DNA of 64,000 nt, from the NCBI GenBank assembly GCA_963580455.1, contig OY756970.1:10478001-10542000 (forward strand), in the 5' to 3' direction. This document shows positions 50,200 through 62,300 of this stretch, one piece after another (position 1 is the stretch's first letter; each line of letters opens with the position of its first letter). Source of the DNA: Euonymus europaeus (Eukaryota; Streptophyta; Magnoliopsida; Celastrales; Celastraceae). A model generated the notes under the pieces. The model did no database searches and was not told the origin of the DNA. It worked only from the letters and a program-made list of their open reading frames with translations. A program made the position numbers and the translations under genes.

Positions 50200-50970
50200 A
50201 TTTTATGTCAAATTTTACGAGTATAAGCTTCCTAGATTATTTCGATGCCAAAACCCCAACTTTCTTATGACAAATGGACAAAACCGTTTATAGCTCCTCC
50301 ATAGAGTGAGTTGAGCAAATTCGGACTATCAAAGTTGCTCGGTGAACAGTTTTTATTGTTCTTCTTTGTCATATTTTACGAGTATAAGTTTCCTAAATTA
50401 TTTCGATGCGAAAACACCAACTTTGTAAGACAAATGGACAAAAACGTTAAAATATCCTCCATAGAGGGAGTTGAGCAACTTCGAATCATCAAAGTTGCTC
50501 GGTGTACACTTTTTATTGTTCTTTTATGTCAAATTTTACGAGTATATGCTTCCTGGATTATTTTGATGCCAAAACCCAAAACCCCAACTATCATTGACAA
50601 ATGTATAAAACCATTAAAAGCAACTTCATAGTGAGAATGGAGCAATTCTGGACCATCAAAGTTGCTCGATGTACACTTTTTATTGTTCCTTCTATGTCAA
50701 ATTTTACGAGTTTAAGCTTCCCAGATTATTTCGATGCGAAAATACCAACTTTATAAGACAAATGGACAAAAACATTAAAAGATCCTCCATAGAGAGAGTT
50801 GAGAAACTTCGAATCATCAAAGTTGCTCGGTGTACACTTTTTATAGTTCTTTTATGTCAAATTTTACGAGTATATGATTCCTGGATTATTTTGATGCCAA
50901 AACCCCAACTATCAATGACAAATGGACAAAACCGTTAAAAGCTACTTCATAGTGAGAGTTGAGCTATTCC
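50200..50970. repeat. 0.77-kb segment repeated at 53574-54344 (offset 3,374 bp)
   Basis: Diagnostic marks are GGTGAACAGTTTTTATTG, CTTTGTCATATTTTACG and an 8-bp insertion in the GATGCCAAAACCC stretch (near 50571 and 53945) seen nowhere else in the window. Similarity ends near 54340. Confidence 0.85.
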
Positions 50971-53900
50971 GGACCATCAAAGTTGCTCGGTGTACACCTT
51001 TTATTGTTCCTTTTATGTCAAATTTCACGAGTATAAGCTTCCTTGATTATTTCGATGCGAAAACACCAACTTTATAAGACAAATGGACAAAAAAGTTAAA
51101 AGATCCTCCATAGAGAGAGTTGAGCAACTTCGAATCATCCAAGTTGCTCGGTGTACACTTTTTATTGTTCTTTTATGTCAAATTTTACGAGTATATGCTT
51201 CCTGGATTATTTTGATGCCAAAACCCCAACTATCAATGACAAAAGGACAAAACTGTTAAAAGCTACTTCATAGTGAGAGTTGAACAATTTCGGACCATCA
51301 AAGGTGCTCGGTGTACACTTTTTATTGTTCTTTTATGTCAAATTTTACGAGTATATGCTTCCTGGATTATTTTGATGCCAAAACCCCAACTATCAATGAC
51401 AAAAGGACAAAACTGTTAAAAGCTACTTCATAGTGAGAGTTGAACAATTTCGGACCATCAAAGGTGCTCGGTGTACACTTTTTATTGTTCTTTTATGTCA
51501 AATTTTACGAGTATATGCTTCCTGGATTATTTTGATGCCAAAACCCCAACTATCAATGACAAAAGGACAAAACTGTTAAAAGCTACTTCATAGTGAGAGT
51601 TGAGCAATTCCGGACCATCAAAGTTGCTCAATGTACACTTTTTATTGTTCCTCTAGGTCTAATTTTACGAGTATAAGCTTTCTAGATTATTTCGATGCGA
51701 AAACACAAAATTTATAAGACAAATGGACAAAAACGTTAAAAGATCCTCCATAGAGATAATTGAGGAACTTCGAATCATCAAAGTTGCTCGGTGTACACTA
51801 TTTATTGTTCTTTTATGTCAAATTTTACGAGTATATGCTCCTTGGATTATTTTGATGCCAAAACCCCAACTATCAATGACAAATGTATAAAACCACTAAA
51901 AGCTAGTTCATAGTGAGAATTGAGCAATTCCGGACCATCAAAGTTGCTCGGTGTACACTTTTTATTGTTGCTTCTATGTCAAATTTTACGAGTATAAGCT
52001 TCCTGGATTATGTCGATGCGAAAACACCAACTTTATAAGACAATTGGACAAAAACGTTAAAAGATCCTCCATAGAGAGAGTTGACCAACTTCGAATCATC
52101 AAAGTTGTTCGGTGTACACTTTTTATTGTTCTTTTATGTCAAATTTTACGAGTATATGCTTCCTGGATTATTTTGATGCCAAAACCCCAACTATCAATGA
52201 CAAAAGGACAAAACTGTTAAAAGCTACTTCATAGTGAGAGTTGAGCAATTCCGGACCATCAAAGTTGCTCAATGTACACTTTTTATTGTTCCTCTAGGTC
52301 TAATTTTACGAGTATAAGCTTTCTAGATTATTTCGATGCGAAAACACAAAATTTATAAGACAAATGGACAAAAACGTTAAAAGATCCTCCATAGAGATAA
52401 TTGAGGAACTTCGAATCATCAAAGTTGCTCGGTGTACACTATTTATTGTTCTTTTATGTCAAATTTTACGAGTATATGCTCCTTGGATTATTTTGATGCC
52501 AAAACCCCAACTATCAATGACAAATGTATAAAACCACTAAAAGCTACTTCATAGTGAGAATTGAGCAATTCCGGACCATCAAAGTTGCTCGGTGTACACT
52601 TTTTATTGTTGCTTCTATGTCAAATTTTACGTGTATAAGCTTCCTAGATTATGTCGATGCGAAAACACCAACTTTATAAGACAATTGGACAAAAACGTTA
52701 AAAGATCCTCCATAGAGAGAGTTGACCAACTTCGAATCATCAAAGTTGTTCGGTGTACACTTTTTATTGTTCTTTTATGTCAAATTTTACGAGTATATGC
52801 TTCCTGGATTATTTTGATGCCAAAACCCCAACTATCATTGACAAATGGATAAAACCAATAAAAGCTACTTCATAGTGAGAGTTGAGCAATTCCGGTCCAT
52901 CAAAGTTGCTCGGTGTACACTTTTTATTGTTCCTTCTATGTCAAATTTTACGAGTATAGGCTTCCGAGATTATTTCGATGCGAAAACACCAACTTTATAA
53001 GACAAATGGACAAAAACGTTAAAAGATCCTTCATGGAGAGAGTTGAGCAACTTCGAATAATCAAAGTTGCTCGGTATACACTTTTTATTGTTCTTTTATG
53101 TCAAATTTTACGAGTATATGCCTCTTGAATTATTTTGATGCCAAAACCCCAACTATCAATGACAAATGGATAAAACCAATAAAAGCTACTTCATAGTGAG
53201 AGTTGAGCAATTCCGGACCATCAAAGTTGCTCGGTGTACACTTTTTATTGTTCCTTCTATGTCAAATTTCACGAGTATAAGCTTCCTAGATTATTTCGAT
53301 GCGAAAACACCAACTTTATAAGACAAATGGACAAAAACGTTAATAGATCCTCCATAGAGAGAGTTGAGCAACTTCGAATCATCAAAGTTGCTCGGTGTAC
53401 ACTTTTTATTGTTCTTTTATGTCAAATTTTACGAGTATATGCTTCCTGGATTATTTTGATGCCAAAACCCCAACTATCAATGACAAAAGGACAAAACTGT
53501 TAAAAGCTACTTCATAGTGAGAGTTGAGCAATTTCGGACCATCAAAGGTGCTCGGTGTACACTTTTTATTGTTCTTTTATGTCAAATTTTACGAGTATAA
53601 GCTTCCTATATTATTTCGATGCCAAAACCCCAACTTTCTTATGACAAATGGACAAAACCGTTTATAGATCCTCCATAGAGTGAGTTGAGCAAATTCGGAC
53701 TATCAAAGTTGCTCGGTGAACAGTTTTTATTGTTCTTCTTTGTCATATTTTACGAGTATAAGTTTCCTAGATTATTTCGATGCGAAAACACCAACTTTGT
53801 AAGACAAATGGACAAAAACGTTAAAATATCCTCCATAGAGAGAGTTGAGCAACTTCGAATCATCAAAGTTGCTCGGTATACACTTTTTATTGTTCTTTTA

Positions 53901-56471
53901 TGTCAAATTTTACGAGTATATGCTTCCTGGATTATTTTGATGCCAAAACCCGAAACCCCAACTATCATTGACAAATGTATAAAACCATTAAAAGCTACTT
54001 CATAGTGAGAGTGGAGCAATTCTGGACCATCAAAGTTGCTCAATGTACACTTTTTATTGTTCCTTCTATGTCAAATTTTATGAGTTTAAGCTTCCTAGAT
54101 TATTTCGATGCGAAAACACCAACTTTATAAGACAAATGGACAAAAACATTAAAAGATCCTCCATAGAGAGAGTTGAGAAACTTCGAATCATCAAAGTTGC
54201 TCGGTGTACACTTTTTATAGTTCTTTTATGTCAAATTTTACGAGTATATGATTCCTGGATTATTTTGATGCCAAAACCCCAACTATCAATGACAAATGGA
54301 CAAAACCGTTAAACGCTACATCATAGTGAAAGTTGAGCAATTCCGGACCATCAAAGTTGCTCAATGTACACTTTTTGTTGTTCTTCTATGTCAAATTTTA
54401 AGAGTATAAGCTTCCTAGATTATTTCGATGCCAAAACCCCAACTTTCTTATGACAAATGGACAAAACCGTTTATAGCTCTTCCATAGAGTGAGTTGAGCA
54501 ACTTCGGACTATCAAAGTTGCTCGGTGTACACTTTTTATTGTTCTTCTATGTCAAATTTTACGAGTATAAGTTTCCTAGATTATTTCGATGCGAAAACAC
54601 CAACTTTATAAGACAAATGGACAAAAACGTTAAAAGATCCTACATTGAGAGAGTTGAGCTACTTCGAATCATCAAAGTTGCTCGGTGTACACTTTTTATT
54701 GTTCTTTTATGTCAAACTTTACGAGTATATGCTTCCTGGATTATTTTGATGCCAAAACCCCAACTATCACTGACAAATGGATAAAACCAATAAAAGCTAC
54801 TTCATAGTGAGAGTTGAGCAATTCCGGACCATCAAAGTTGCTCGGTGTACATTTTTTATTGTTCCTTCTATGTCAAATTTTACGAGTATAGGCTTCCGAG
54901 ATTATTTCGATGCGAAAACACCAACTTTATAAGACAAATGGACAAAAACATTAAAATATCCTCCATAGAGAGAGTTGAGCAACTTCGAATCATCAAAGTT
55001 GCTCGGTGTACACTTTTTATTGTTCTTTTATGTCAAATTTTACGTGTATATGCTTCCTGGATTATTTTGATGCCAAAACCCCAACTATCAATGACAAATG
55101 GACAAAACCGTTAAAAGCTACTTCATAGTGAGAGTTGAGCAATTCCGGACTATCAAAGTTGCTCAATGTACACTTTTTATTGTTCTTCTATGTCTAATTT
55201 TACGAGTATAAGCCTTCTAGATTATTTCGATGCGAAAACAGCAACTTTATAAGACAAATGGACAAAAACGTTAAAAGATCCTCCATAGAGATAGTTGAGC
55301 AACTTCGAATCATCAAAGTTGCTCGGTGTACACTTTTTATTGTTCTTTTATGTCAAATTTTACGTGTATATGCTTCCTGGATTATTTTGATACCAAAACG
55401 CCAACTATCAATGACAAATGCATAAAACCATTAAAAACTACTTCATAGTGAGAGTTGAGCAATTCCGGACCATCAAAGTTCCTCGGTGCACACTTTTTAT
55501 TGTTCTTTTATGTCAAATTTTACGAGTATATGCTTCCTGGATTATTTTGATGTCAAAACCCCAACTATCAATGACAAATGGATAAAACCAATAAAAGCTA
55601 CTTCATAGTGAGAGTTGAGCAATTCCGGACCATCAAAGTTGCTCGGTGTACACTTTTTATTGTTCCTTCTATGTCAAATTTTACGAGTATAGGCTTCCGA
55701 GATTATTTCGATGCGAAAACACCAACTTTATAAGACAAATGGACAAAAACATTAAAAGATCCTCCATAGAGAGAGTTGAGCAACTTCGAATCATCAAAGT
55801 TGCTAGGTGTACACTTTTTATTGTTCTTTTATGTCAAATTTTACGAGTATATGCTTCCTGGATTATTTTGATGCCAAAACCCCAACTATAAATGACAAAT
55901 GGATAAAACCATTAAAAGCTACTTCATAGTGAGAATTGAGCAATTCCGGACCATCAAAGTTGCTCGATGTACACTTTTTATTGTTCCTTCTATGTCAGAT
56001 TTTACGAGTATAAGCTTCCTAGATAATTTTGATGCGAAAACACCATCTTTATAAGACAAATAGACAAAAACGTTAAAAGATCCTCCATAGAGAGAGTTGA
56101 GCAACTTCGAATCATCAAATTTGCTCCGTGTACATTTTTTATTGTTCTTTTATGTCAAATTTTACGAGTATATGCTTCCTGGATTATTTTGATGCCAAAA
56201 CCCCAACTATGAATGACAAACGGATAAAACCCTTAAAGCTACTTCATAGTGAGAGTTGAGCAATTCCGGACTATCAAAGTTGCTCGTTGTACACTTTTTA
56301 TTGTTTGTTCTATGTCAAATTTTAGAGTATAGGCTTCCTAGACTATTTCGATGCGAAAACACCAACTTTATATGACGAATGGACAAAAACGTTAAAAGAT
56401 CCTCCATAGAGAGAGTTGAGCAACTTTGAATCATCAAAGTTGCTCGGTGTAGACTTTTTATTGTTCATTTA

Positions 56472-57683
56472 TTGTTCATTTGAAGTGTTGGATATTTAGA
56501 GAAGTTATGCTTAGTGTTAGTCTTTTGAATCTCACAAGCACTAGAACTCACTTGATAAACTCTTGAGGCGAAATCCTAGTTCACACTTTGACTGATGAGA
56601 TGACATAAGGCCTTCTTTGGTCGTTTGAGCTTAATTTCAAGCCTACCATACCTTAAATATATCCCTAGTTGTCCCCTCCTAGCCAAATGTTAACCTTTTT
56701 CTTCAATACCTACATATGCACCTAGCTAAAAAAAAAAAAAAAAAAAAAAAAATATTCCCCATACATCACCCACACAATTGGATATACATGTTTTTTGTGG
56801 GATGCTTGTGCATATCATCATGCATATGGGTTGAGTGATGCGTTTTTGTGATGGTACATTTTGTAAGGTGTTGCTTGCTTTAAAGAAAAAAAAAAGTGAA
56901 AAAAGAAAAGAAGAAAAAAAAAATAGCAAAAGAAGGCAACAACTTAGTTCATTGAATGAAAATATCCAAGTTTGGGATATATGTATAGAGTAAGACGGTT
57001 GCATGCCATCAATAAAATCAATGTGGCACATATATACAAAAAAATAAAAAAAAAATAAAAAAAATAAAAAAATGAGAGTAGAGAAAGAAAAAGCAAAGTG
57101 AGTGTGAAAAAGGTGAGTTGGGACTACTTTGGGGTATATGTGCATGCATGCATATGTATGACCATTATTACATTGACATGTCTATTTGAGTTGTGGTTTC
57201 AGCCTAAAATTTCCATTTTGACATACCAATAGCCTCAACCTACATTACATGCTTTAAAAGTCCTATTGGATCATTGGTTTTGTGTTGGGCTACATTAGTG
57301 GAGAGAAGTTTTGAAAAGTGAGCATATGGCGGCTTGCACTTTATGATTGAGATTCATTTGATGAATCACTCTTGCATTTTCTAATCTAAATTGATGGCAA
57401 TGATGTTCCAAGTGGTCACGCACACACACTCGAGAATGGTTTGGTTTCAAAATGAAGCAACCTTTTTAGTTAAAATCAAGACTTGGTTGAGATTTGTGTT
57501 TTCTTGCATCTTTGTTATGTGTTCATTCTGAGGGCTAAACACTTAGGAAAGAACTTGTCAATGCATGCTTACACTCACACATGTTCTAGACAAATTGGTT
57601 CAAAGGAAATTTTTCTCCCCGGAATTCATCCCAATTTATTTTCACTATTTTGCTTGAGGACTAGCAAAAAGCTAGTTGGGGGT
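56472..57683 (+). mobile_element. Tat/Ogre-like 3' noncoding region, 5'-truncated
   Basis: Non-satellite DNA starts within a monomer. It is noncoding, with a 25-base A run at 56728-56752 and several A/purine-rich tracts to about 57080. It ends in a stretch with TTGCTTGAGGACTAGCAAA and GCTAGTTGGGGG, a signature found just before the 3' LTR in plant Tat/Ogre and Athila elements. No domain of gag or pol was found, so only the tail of the element remains. Lineage is inferred from that signature alone. Confidence 0.55.
57671..57683 (+). other. Polypurine-type tract before LTR
   Basis: GCTAGTTGGGGGT precedes a TG that begins the presumed LTR. The G run is typical of the Tat/Athila group; the exact primer ends are uncertain. 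Confidence 0.5.
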
Positions 57684-59301
57684 TGTGATTGGGATGATAT
57701 TTTGCATATTTTTGTGGAGTTTTGAAAGTAAAACGTTGAGTTTCAATGCTTAAATACCACATTTTAGGTTTGAGTTGCCAAAATCCATGTTAATGAGCCA
57801 ATGCATAATTCAACACTTTGACATAGTCATTTTAAGTGTTTTCTAGTGGTTCAAGTTGGTTTGGTAGCTTAGAGATAGGAAATCCAAGTTTTGGGCATAA
57901 TGGTTGAAGTTGTGGAAATGCTATCTCTTAAGCATTTGAGTTTTAATATGCCGAATTTTGTTCTATCAACCTAAAAATGGTTTTGACACTTGTTTAAGTA
58001 TGTTTCAGTCATTTATGACTTGTTTGAATGATTTTTGTAGGCTTCGGATTGATCGGGATTGAATATGGAAGAAAATGCATAAAAGGAGCTGCAAAACTGA
58101 AGTTTACTGTCAACCGTCCGGACGCGTATCAGAAGCCGTCCGGACGGACAAAGAAGAAAGGCGGACAGTGGCATTTTCTGGCATATCCGTCCGGACGGTA
58201 CTGTTCACCGTCCGGACGGTTGAAGAAGAAAGCCGGACAGTGCTGTTTTCAAGCATATCTGTCCGGACAGCACTGCGCAATAATTTTCGGGTCAACTTTT
58301 GAAGGTGCAAATGATCGAATTTGAAGAAACGTTCTTCTACAAAGTTGAAGTAGACATCCAGATCTTTCCAACGAGTGCTCATACGCATAAATCCATTGCG
58401 AATTGAAGTCTGTGGAATTAATACAAGATACTGCCTTGAACAGTTCCAATAATTTCGGGTTTTATGATTTTTACTCAATTCTTGAAGGGGCAAACTTGTC
58501 TAATTACTTTATTTGACCAATGGGACTTATTTGTAATAGGTTAGGATGGTCTTTTAACATAGGTATGAGGGTTTTATGGGTTTGGAGACCCCATTCTTTA
58601 ACAACTCTCATTTTGGCCGAAAATTACATTCTTTCTTAGGTTTTTCATTCTCTTGCCTTGTTCTTCATTCTGGTTCGTTGTTGGAGTTCGAAAATCACAT
58701 TCAAGAAGATTGCTAGGTGTTTTGGAGACCCAACCAACTAGAAGAAGAAGTTTTTCCTCCTTGTAGAGCTTGAGAAGAGCCCAAGTTGGATTAGCTTCAA
58801 CCTCTCTTTGTAGATTGGAAGGCCACTTTGCCTCAACATTCGATATTGGATTTGACTTCTAAACTCTCTTTGCTTATTGTTTTTGCATTTTATTTATCGC
58901 ATTTCGATTCATAGTTCTTAGTTCAATCTTCTTGTGTTTTGTTATTCCGATTTAGCTTCCGCTTTAACGATATATGCCATGTTTAGTTGTGTTGATTTTG
59001 ATTTCAATTTTCTGCAGTAGCTTAGTCTCCATTTCCATTTCCATTTCATATATTGCATATTAGGGTTTAGTCCATCAATCACCCAAAGAGGAAAACCGAA
59101 TCTAACCAATGGTTAGTGCAATTTTGCCATCACTTGCATTGTGAATACCATATTTAATTAAGTAATTAGGTTAATAATTCATAGACCCAAGCCGAAACCA
59201 AAAGTCTTTGTGAGACGATTTGGGATTCACTCCTATTATTACTTTGACAATCCTACACTTGGGAAAGCGTTAATCCACTTACCTATTTTGGGCGAGTCAC
59301 A
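57684..59301 (+). mobile_element. LTR of Tat/Ogre-like element, about 1.6 kb
   Basis: The presumed start is TGTGATTGGG at 57684 (57686 is also possible). It ends GAGTCACA at 59301, where satellite sequence (GAACCCCAACTATC) begins. The next two bases do not start a primer-binding site, so this is a 3' LTR. It contains a 72-bp tandem duplication with five CCGTCCGGACGG-like palindromes at 58114-58270. Its sequence is unlike the Tekay LTRs apart from that motif. Short open frames in it have no recognisable product. Confidence 0.6.
58114..58270. repeat. 72-bp tandem duplication with five TCCGGA palindromes
   Basis: Palindrome centres lie at 58119.5, 58141.5, 58192.5, 58213.5 and 58264.5, giving spacings of 22, 51, 21 and 51 bp. 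The 72-bp unit (51 plus 21) is present nearly twice, with AAGAAGAAAG and CGGACAGTG shared between copies. The pair spacing is almost the same as in the Tekay LTRs. Confidence 0.75.
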
Positions 59302-62300
59302 GAACCCCAACTATCAACGACAAAAGGACAAAACTGTTTAAAGCTACTTCATAGTGAGAGTTGAGCAATTTCGGACCATCAAAGTTGCTCAATGTACACT
59401 TTTTATTGTTCTTCAATGTCTAATTTTACGAGTATAAGCTTTCTAGATTATTTCGATGCGAAAACACCAACTTTATAAGACAAATGGACAAAAACGTTAA
59501 AAGATCCTCCATAGAGATAGTTGAGGAACTTCGAATCATCAAAGTTGCTCGGTGTACACTTTTTATTGTTCTTTTATGTCAAATTTTACGAGTATATGCT
59601 TCCTGGATTATTTTGACGCCAAAACCCCAACTATCAATGACAAATGTATAAAACCATTAAAAGCTACTTCATAGTGAGAGTTGAGCAATTCCGGACCATC
59701 AAAGTTGCTAGGTGCACACTTTTTATTGTTCCTTCTATGTCAAATTTTACGAGTATAGGCTTCCGAGATTGTTTCGATGCGAAAACACCAACTTTATAAG
59801 ACAAATGGACAAAAACATTAAAAGATCCTCCATAGAGAGAGTTGAGCAACTTCGAATCATCAAAGTTGCTCGGTGTACACTTTTTATTGTTCTTTTATGT
59901 CAAATTTTACGAGTATATGCTTCCTGGATTATTTTGATGCCAAAACCCCAACTATCAATGACAAATGGACAAAACCGTTAAAAGCTACTTCATAGTGAGA
60001 GTTGAGCAATTCTGGACCATCAAAGTTGCTCGGTGTACACTTTTTATTGTTCCTTCTATGTCTAATTTTACGAGTATAAGCTTCCTAGATAATTTTGATG
60101 CGAAAACACCATCTTTATAAGACAAATGGACAAAAACGTTAAAAGATCCTCTATAGAGAGAGTTGAACAACTTCGAATCATCAAATTTGCTCGGTGTACA
60201 CTTTTTATTGTTCTTTTATGTCAAATTTTACGAGCATATGCTTCCTGGATTATTTTGAAGCCAAAACCCCAACTATCAGTGACAAATGGATAAAACCATT
60301 AAAAACTATTTCATAGTGAGAGTTGAGCAATTACGGACCATCAAAGTTGCTCAGTGCATACTTTTTATTGTTCCTTCTATGTCAAATTTTACGAGTATAT
60401 GCTTCCTGGAATATTTTGATGCCAAAACCCCAACTATCAATGATAAAAGGACAAAACTGTTAAAAGCTACTTCATAGTGAGAGTTGAGCAATTCCGGACC
60501 ATCAAAGTTGCTCAATGTACACTTTTTATTGTTCTTCTATGTCTAATTTTACGAGTATAAACTTTCTAGATTATTTCGATGCGAAAACACCAACTTTATA
60601 TGACAAATGGACAAAAACGTTAAAAGATCCTCCATAGAGATAGTTGAGGAACTTCGAATCATCAAAGTTGCTCGGTGTACACTTTTTATTGTTCCTTTAT
60701 GTCAAATTTTACGAGTATATGCTTCCTGGATTATTTAGATGCCAAAACCCCAACTATCAATGACAAATGGATAAAACCATTAAAAGCTACTTCATAGTGA
60801 GAGTTGAGCAATTCCGGACCATCAAAGTTGCTCGGTGCACACTTTTTATTGTTCCTTCTATGTCAAATTTTACGAGTATAGGCTTCCGAGATTATTTCGA
60901 TGCGAAAACACCAACTTTATAAGACAAATGGACAAAAACATTAAAAGATCCTCCATAGAGAGAGTTGAGCAACTTCGAATCATCAAAGTTGCTCGGTGTA
61001 CACTTTTTATTGTTCTTTTATGTCAAATTTTACGAGTATATGCTTTCTGGATTATTTTGATGCCAAAACCCCAACTATCAATGACAAATGGACAAAACCG
61101 TTAAAAGCTACTTCATAGTGAGAGTTGAGCAATTCTGGACCATCAAAGTTGCTCGGTGTACACTTTTTATTGTTCCTTCTATATCTAATTTTACGAGTAT
61201 AAGCTTCATAGATTATTTTGATGCGAAAACACCATCTTTATAAGACAAATGGACAAAAACGTTAAAAGATCCTCCATAGAGAGAGTTAAGCAACTTCGAA
61301 TCATCAAATTTGCTCGGTGTACACTTTTTATTGTTCTTTTATGTCAAATTTTACGAGTATATGCTTCCTGGATTATTTTGATGCCAAAACCCCAACTATC
61401 AATGACAAATGGATAAAACCCTTAAAAGCTACTTCATAGTGAGAGTTGAGCAATTCCGGACCATCAGAGTTGCTCGGTGCACACTTTTTATTGTTCCTTC
61501 TATGTCAAATTTTACGACTATAGGCTTCCGAGATTATTTCGATGCGAAAACACCAACTTTATAAGACAAATGGAGAAAAACATTAAAAGATCCTCCATAG
61601 AGAGAGTTGAGCAACTTCGAATCTTCAAAGTTGCTCGATGTACACTTTTTATTGTTCTTTTATGTCAAATTTTACGAGTATATGCTTCCTGGATTATTTT
61701 GATGCCAAAATTCCAACTATTAATGACAAATGGACAAAACCGTTAAAAGCTACTTCCTAGTGAGAGTTGAGCAATTCCGGACCATCAAAGTTGCTCGGTG
61801 TACACTTTTTATTTTTCATTCTATGTCAGATTTTACGAGTATAAGCTTCCTAGATAATTTTGATGCGAAAACAACATCTTTATAAGACAAATGGACAAAA
61901 ACGATAAAAGATTCTCCATAGAGAAAGTTGAGCAACTTCGAATCATCAAATTTGCACGGTGTACACGTTTTATTGTTCTTTTATGTCAAATTTTACGAGT
62001 ATATGCTTCCTGGATTATTTTGATGCCAAAACCCCAACTATCAATGACAAATGGATAAAACCATTAAAAGCTACTTCATAGTGAGAGTTGAGCAATTCCG
62101 GACCATCAAAGTTGCTCGGTGCACACTTTTTATTGTTCCTTCTATGTCAAATTTTCCGAGTATAGGCTTCCGAGATTATTTCGATGCGAAAACACCAACT
62201 TTATAAGGCAAATGGACAGAAACATTAAAAGATCCTCCATAGAGAGAGTTGAGCAACTTCGAATCATCAAAGTTGCTCGGTGTACACTTTTTATTGTTCT

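Larger units (their letters stand above)
43746..56471. repeat. Satellite block 3
   Basis: About 79 monomers are mostly A/B alternating, with breaks in the pattern: runs of two or three B monomers at about 46970-47290, 47450-47930 and 51143-51622, and isolated C monomers near 50220, 53594 and 54410. Internal duplications occur at offsets of 962, 641, 3,374, 3,694 and 4,335 bp. The right end (55646-56471) matches 62761-63585. No gene is seen. Confidence 0.95.

Noticed and set aside
56728..56752. A 25-base A run as the poly(A) tail of a retrogene or LINE
   Set aside because: It lies in the middle of continuous noncoding DNA leading to an LTR, with further A-rich tracts and no coding remnant or target duplication beside it.
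57483..57725. An 80-codon frame before and into the Tat/Ogre-like LTR
   Set aside because: It crosses the polypurine tract and the LTR start, with no similarity to a known domain.
58028..58493. Frames of 75-127 codons on both strands in the palindrome cluster of the LTR
   Set aside because: They are explained by the locally GC-richer 72-bp tandem duplication; the palindromes make both strands look alike.
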